64,000 bases of DNA from Rhizobiaceae bacterium. Lineage in GTDB: Bacteria > Pseudomonadota > Alphaproteobacteria > Rhizobiales > Rhizobiaceae. How positions within the stretch are numbered: the stretch's first letter is position 1; the number at the start of each line of letters is the position of its first letter. Shown here piece after piece: positions 62,483-64,000 of this stretch. A program made the translations under genes and the position numbers. The notes beneath the pieces were generated by a model. That model was given only the letters and a program-made list of their open reading frames with translations, had not been told where the DNA came from and did no database searches. The DNA lies in the NCBI GenBank assembly GCA_014238155.1, contig JABABQ010000013.1, forward strand, positions 1 through 64,000. The letters are read 5' to 3'.

Positions 62483-63721
62483 TCACACCTGCCTCACGAG
62501 GTCAATCAACTGATTGATTTCGGTGGCTGCGTTGAACTTCTGATGAACGATGTCTATGCCATGCTGCCCCATCACCCTTCGGCGTTTGGGATTGCGGGAA
62601 AGTTGGTCGATGGCCGAGGCGAGTTTCTCTGGCTGGTCGGGTTCTATCAGCAACCCGTTTGCGCCGTCTTCAATCAGTTCGGGTATGCCGGAAATTGGCG
62701 TGGAGATCACCGGTACTCCCTGGCTTTGAGCTTCGACAATAACATTGGGCAAACCGTCACGATCGCCATCAGAGGCGATACGGCAAGGCAATACGAATAT
62801 GTCGCATTCGCGATAGGCCTGCAACACGCGTGATTGGGCCTGGCTGCCCAGAAATTCAAGTTTTGCCGAAATACCAAGATCATCGCCTTGCCGTTTCAGT
62901 TCGGCCAGCAAAGGTCCACCTGCGATGTGGACCCATCGCCAGTGCAGATCGGTCGGCAGCAACGACAAAGCTTGCAGCAGTGTGTCAAACCCCTTCTTTT
63001 CAACGGCTCTGCCGACGCTCAGAAATCTAACAGTCCCGTCAGGAGTGGAACCATCATTTAAACTGCCGATTTCCTCTTCGCCCGGAGCCGGAAACCGGGT
63101 CAGGTCGAGACCATGATACAATAATTTGACAGCTCCCTTGTTTGCCGCCAGTGATCCAAGATGATCAGCGCCGCCTTTCGTGCAGGTGACAGTCCACTGT
63201 GCATCGTCCAGCTTCTCAGACAGTTCCCAGTCGGGAGACGTCCAGATGTCCTTGGCGTGGGCGCTGATTGAAAATGGCAGCTCCCGCATTATTGCCGCAT
63301 AACGGGTGACGGAGCCTGGAGTGTGGATGAAATGTCCATACAGCCAGCCGACATCTTCACCCAGTTCGATGGCTGCTACCATCGCTTGAACAAATCGCCG
63401 CCCGCGATTCCGTGTCCGGTCTCGCCACAAATCGTTAAGCCAAATCTGCCGCGCCTTTCGATAACCGGGCAGACGCCGCGCCTTTAGCCAGGCGTCAAAG
63501 CAGCGTCGCGGTTCGTGGTGCACATATTCTGGCAAATAGCGAACCGGAGCGGTTATTTCTTCGTGCACCGGATGACGTTTTGTATCTGTGGGATGCCGCA
63601 GCGAAATCAACTCAAGATCAAGGCCAGCCGTTTGTAGCCCCAATATTTCCTGAGCGATGAAAGTTTCGGAAAGTCTGGGATATCCTTTGAGAATGACGGC
63701 TACCTTGGAACGCGATGACAT
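62483..63721 (-). CDS. Glycosyltransferase family 4 (WcaL/colanic-acid-like)
   Basis: 412 residues. N-terminal LKGYPRLSETFIAQEILGLQ is the acceptor-side motif of colanic-acid-type glycosyltransferases. The donor half has RFLSVGRAVEKKGFDTLLQA, LEFLGSQAQSRVLQAYREC and GLPNVIVEAQSQGVPVIST with the ExxxxxxxE pattern. The start codon overlaps the stop of the preceding partial gene (TGATG). Probably part of an exopolysaccharide or lipopolysaccharide assembly operon that extends beyond the right edge. Confidence 0.92.
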   Translation of the reverse strand: MSSRSKVAVILKGYPRLSETFIAQEILGLQTAGLDLELISLRHPTDTKRHPVHEEITAPVRYLPEYVHHEPRRCFDAWLKARRLPGYRKARQIWLNDLWRDRTRNRGRRFVQAMVAAIELGEDVGWLYGHFIHTPGSVTRYAAIMRELPFSISAHAKDIWTSPDWELSEKLDDAQWTVTCTKGGADHLGSLAANKGAVKLLYHGLDLTRFPAPGEEEIGSLNDGSTPDGTVRFLSVGRAVEKKGFDTLLQALSLLPTDLHWRWVHIAGGPLLAELKRQGDDLGISAKLEFLGSQAQSRVLQAYRECDIFVLPCRIASDGDRDGLPNVIVEAQSQGVPVISTPISGIPELIEDGANGLLIEPDQPEKLASAIDQLSRNPKRRRVMGQHGIDIVHQKFNAATEINQLIDLVRQV

Positions 63722-64000
63722 CAGGAAACTATTTGCTCTTCTGCTGAGTGCGCAATCGCTTTTGATATATCTCCCTGTGCGGCTGCACTGCTCAATGCCT
63801 GCATTTCTTCAACACGCCTGCAAATCGACTGGAGGCCATCAAGGTGCAAATCGTAGTTGGATTGCGACGGCGCCGGCATATTTGGCAGAGCGTGCAGCGC
63901 ATCTGCCATTTTGGCTGGATCGATTGCATTATCCGTATCCAGAACCCGGGCCAGACCCAGTTCACTGGCTCGAGTTGCCCGAATCAATTGTTCCTTGCGT
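63721..64000 (-). CDS. Predicted glycosyltransferase, C-terminal part (cut by window edge)
   Basis: About 93 codons, open to the right edge, ending at the TGA that overlaps the next start. RKEQLIRATRASELGLARVL followed by DAIDP-like DTDNAIDPAKMADALHAL resembles the C-terminal end of COG4671 glycosyltransferases. The conserved donor motifs would lie outside the window. No internal ATG with a ribosome site is present, so this is a truncated view of a longer gene and not a small protein. Confidence 0.65.
   Translation of the reverse strand, partial: RKEQLIRATRASELGLARVLDTDNAIDPAKMADALHALPNMPAPSQSNYDLHLDGLQSICRRVEEMQALSSAAAQGDISKAIAHSAEEQIVS

Noticed and set aside
1-64000. CRISPR arrays, rRNA genes, riboswitches and prophage structural genes
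   Set aside because: No regularly spaced repeats, rRNA sequence or phage morphogenesis genes were seen; no leader matched a riboswitch I could recognise by eye.

Overview
The window looks like the chromosome of a moderate-GC alphaproteobacterium, most likely of the Hyphomicrobiales (Rhizobiales) type. The basis is the gene style: a DUF1127 protein, a zinc-site-less GluQRS, ectoine-type eutD/eutE genes, TRAP and ABC transporters, an OmpR-type two-component system and a truncated-haemoglobin/cyclase pair. I cannot fix the genus by reading alone. There is no rRNA and no CRISPR array; two tRNA genes are present (Leu-CAA and Arg-CCT).

Layout. 0-6 kb: MATE transporter, pyrophosphatase, CBS protein, then a divergent pair (SAM methyltransferase against OsmC protein plus flavoprotein oxidoreductase) and a DUF1127 protein. 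6.1-7.4 kb: a gene-poor stretch with hairpins and a decayed P4-type integrase next to tRNA-Leu, the relic of an integration site. 7.7-11.1 kb: housekeeping genes (VTT membrane protein, dsbB, HNH nuclease, DNA glycosylase, gluQ). An apparently complete IS5-family element (perfect ends) sits exactly at the gluQ stop codon. 11.9-15.2 kb: a polar amino-acid ABC transporter. 15.6-16.4 kb: fragments of three transposase families.

16.4-33.2 kb is the most striking part. A MarR regulator is divergent from a tightly packed ten-gene, 13-kb operon: hydantoinase/oxoprolinase A and B, a luciferase-like (LLM) oxidoreductase, an acyl-CoA ligase, a second LLM oxidoreductase, a hotdog thioesterase, an F420:NADPH oxidoreductase, and the coenzyme F420 biosynthesis set cofE, cofD, cofC and fused cofG-cofH (fbiC). 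A three-gene TRAP transporter converges on it from the right. The unit appears to combine uptake, ring or lactam opening, CoA activation, F420-dependent redox steps, F420 recycling and F420 synthesis. Halves of IS1182-like transposases lie at both borders, and similar promoter/operator sequences precede the catabolic operon and the TRAP operon. I read it as a transferable F420-dependent catabolic island; the substrate is unknown.

33.8-44.4 kb: a truncated haemoglobin overlapping a PAS-nucleotide cyclase, an alpha/beta hydrolase plus second methyltransferase operon, a hybrid histidine kinase with its response regulator, a His/Arg-rich exported protein, an L,D-transpeptidase, a D-threonine-aldolase-like enzyme, an orphan PAS protein and tRNA-Arg. 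A tandem motif TGTTTCA-N2-TGTTTCA occurs in the divergent promoter regions at 3.8 kb and 37.2-37.4 kb and suggests a small regulon of the two-component system.

44.6-54 kb: an eight-gene unit of ectoine-type hydrolase and deacetylase (doeA, doeB) with a complete peptide-class ABC transporter and two binding-protein paralogues. 54-64 kb: surface polysaccharide and envelope genes (CelD-like acetyltransferase, flippase, four glycosyltransferases, one cut by the window edge, and a D,D-carboxypeptidase) mixed with DUF924, TusA and CobW proteins.
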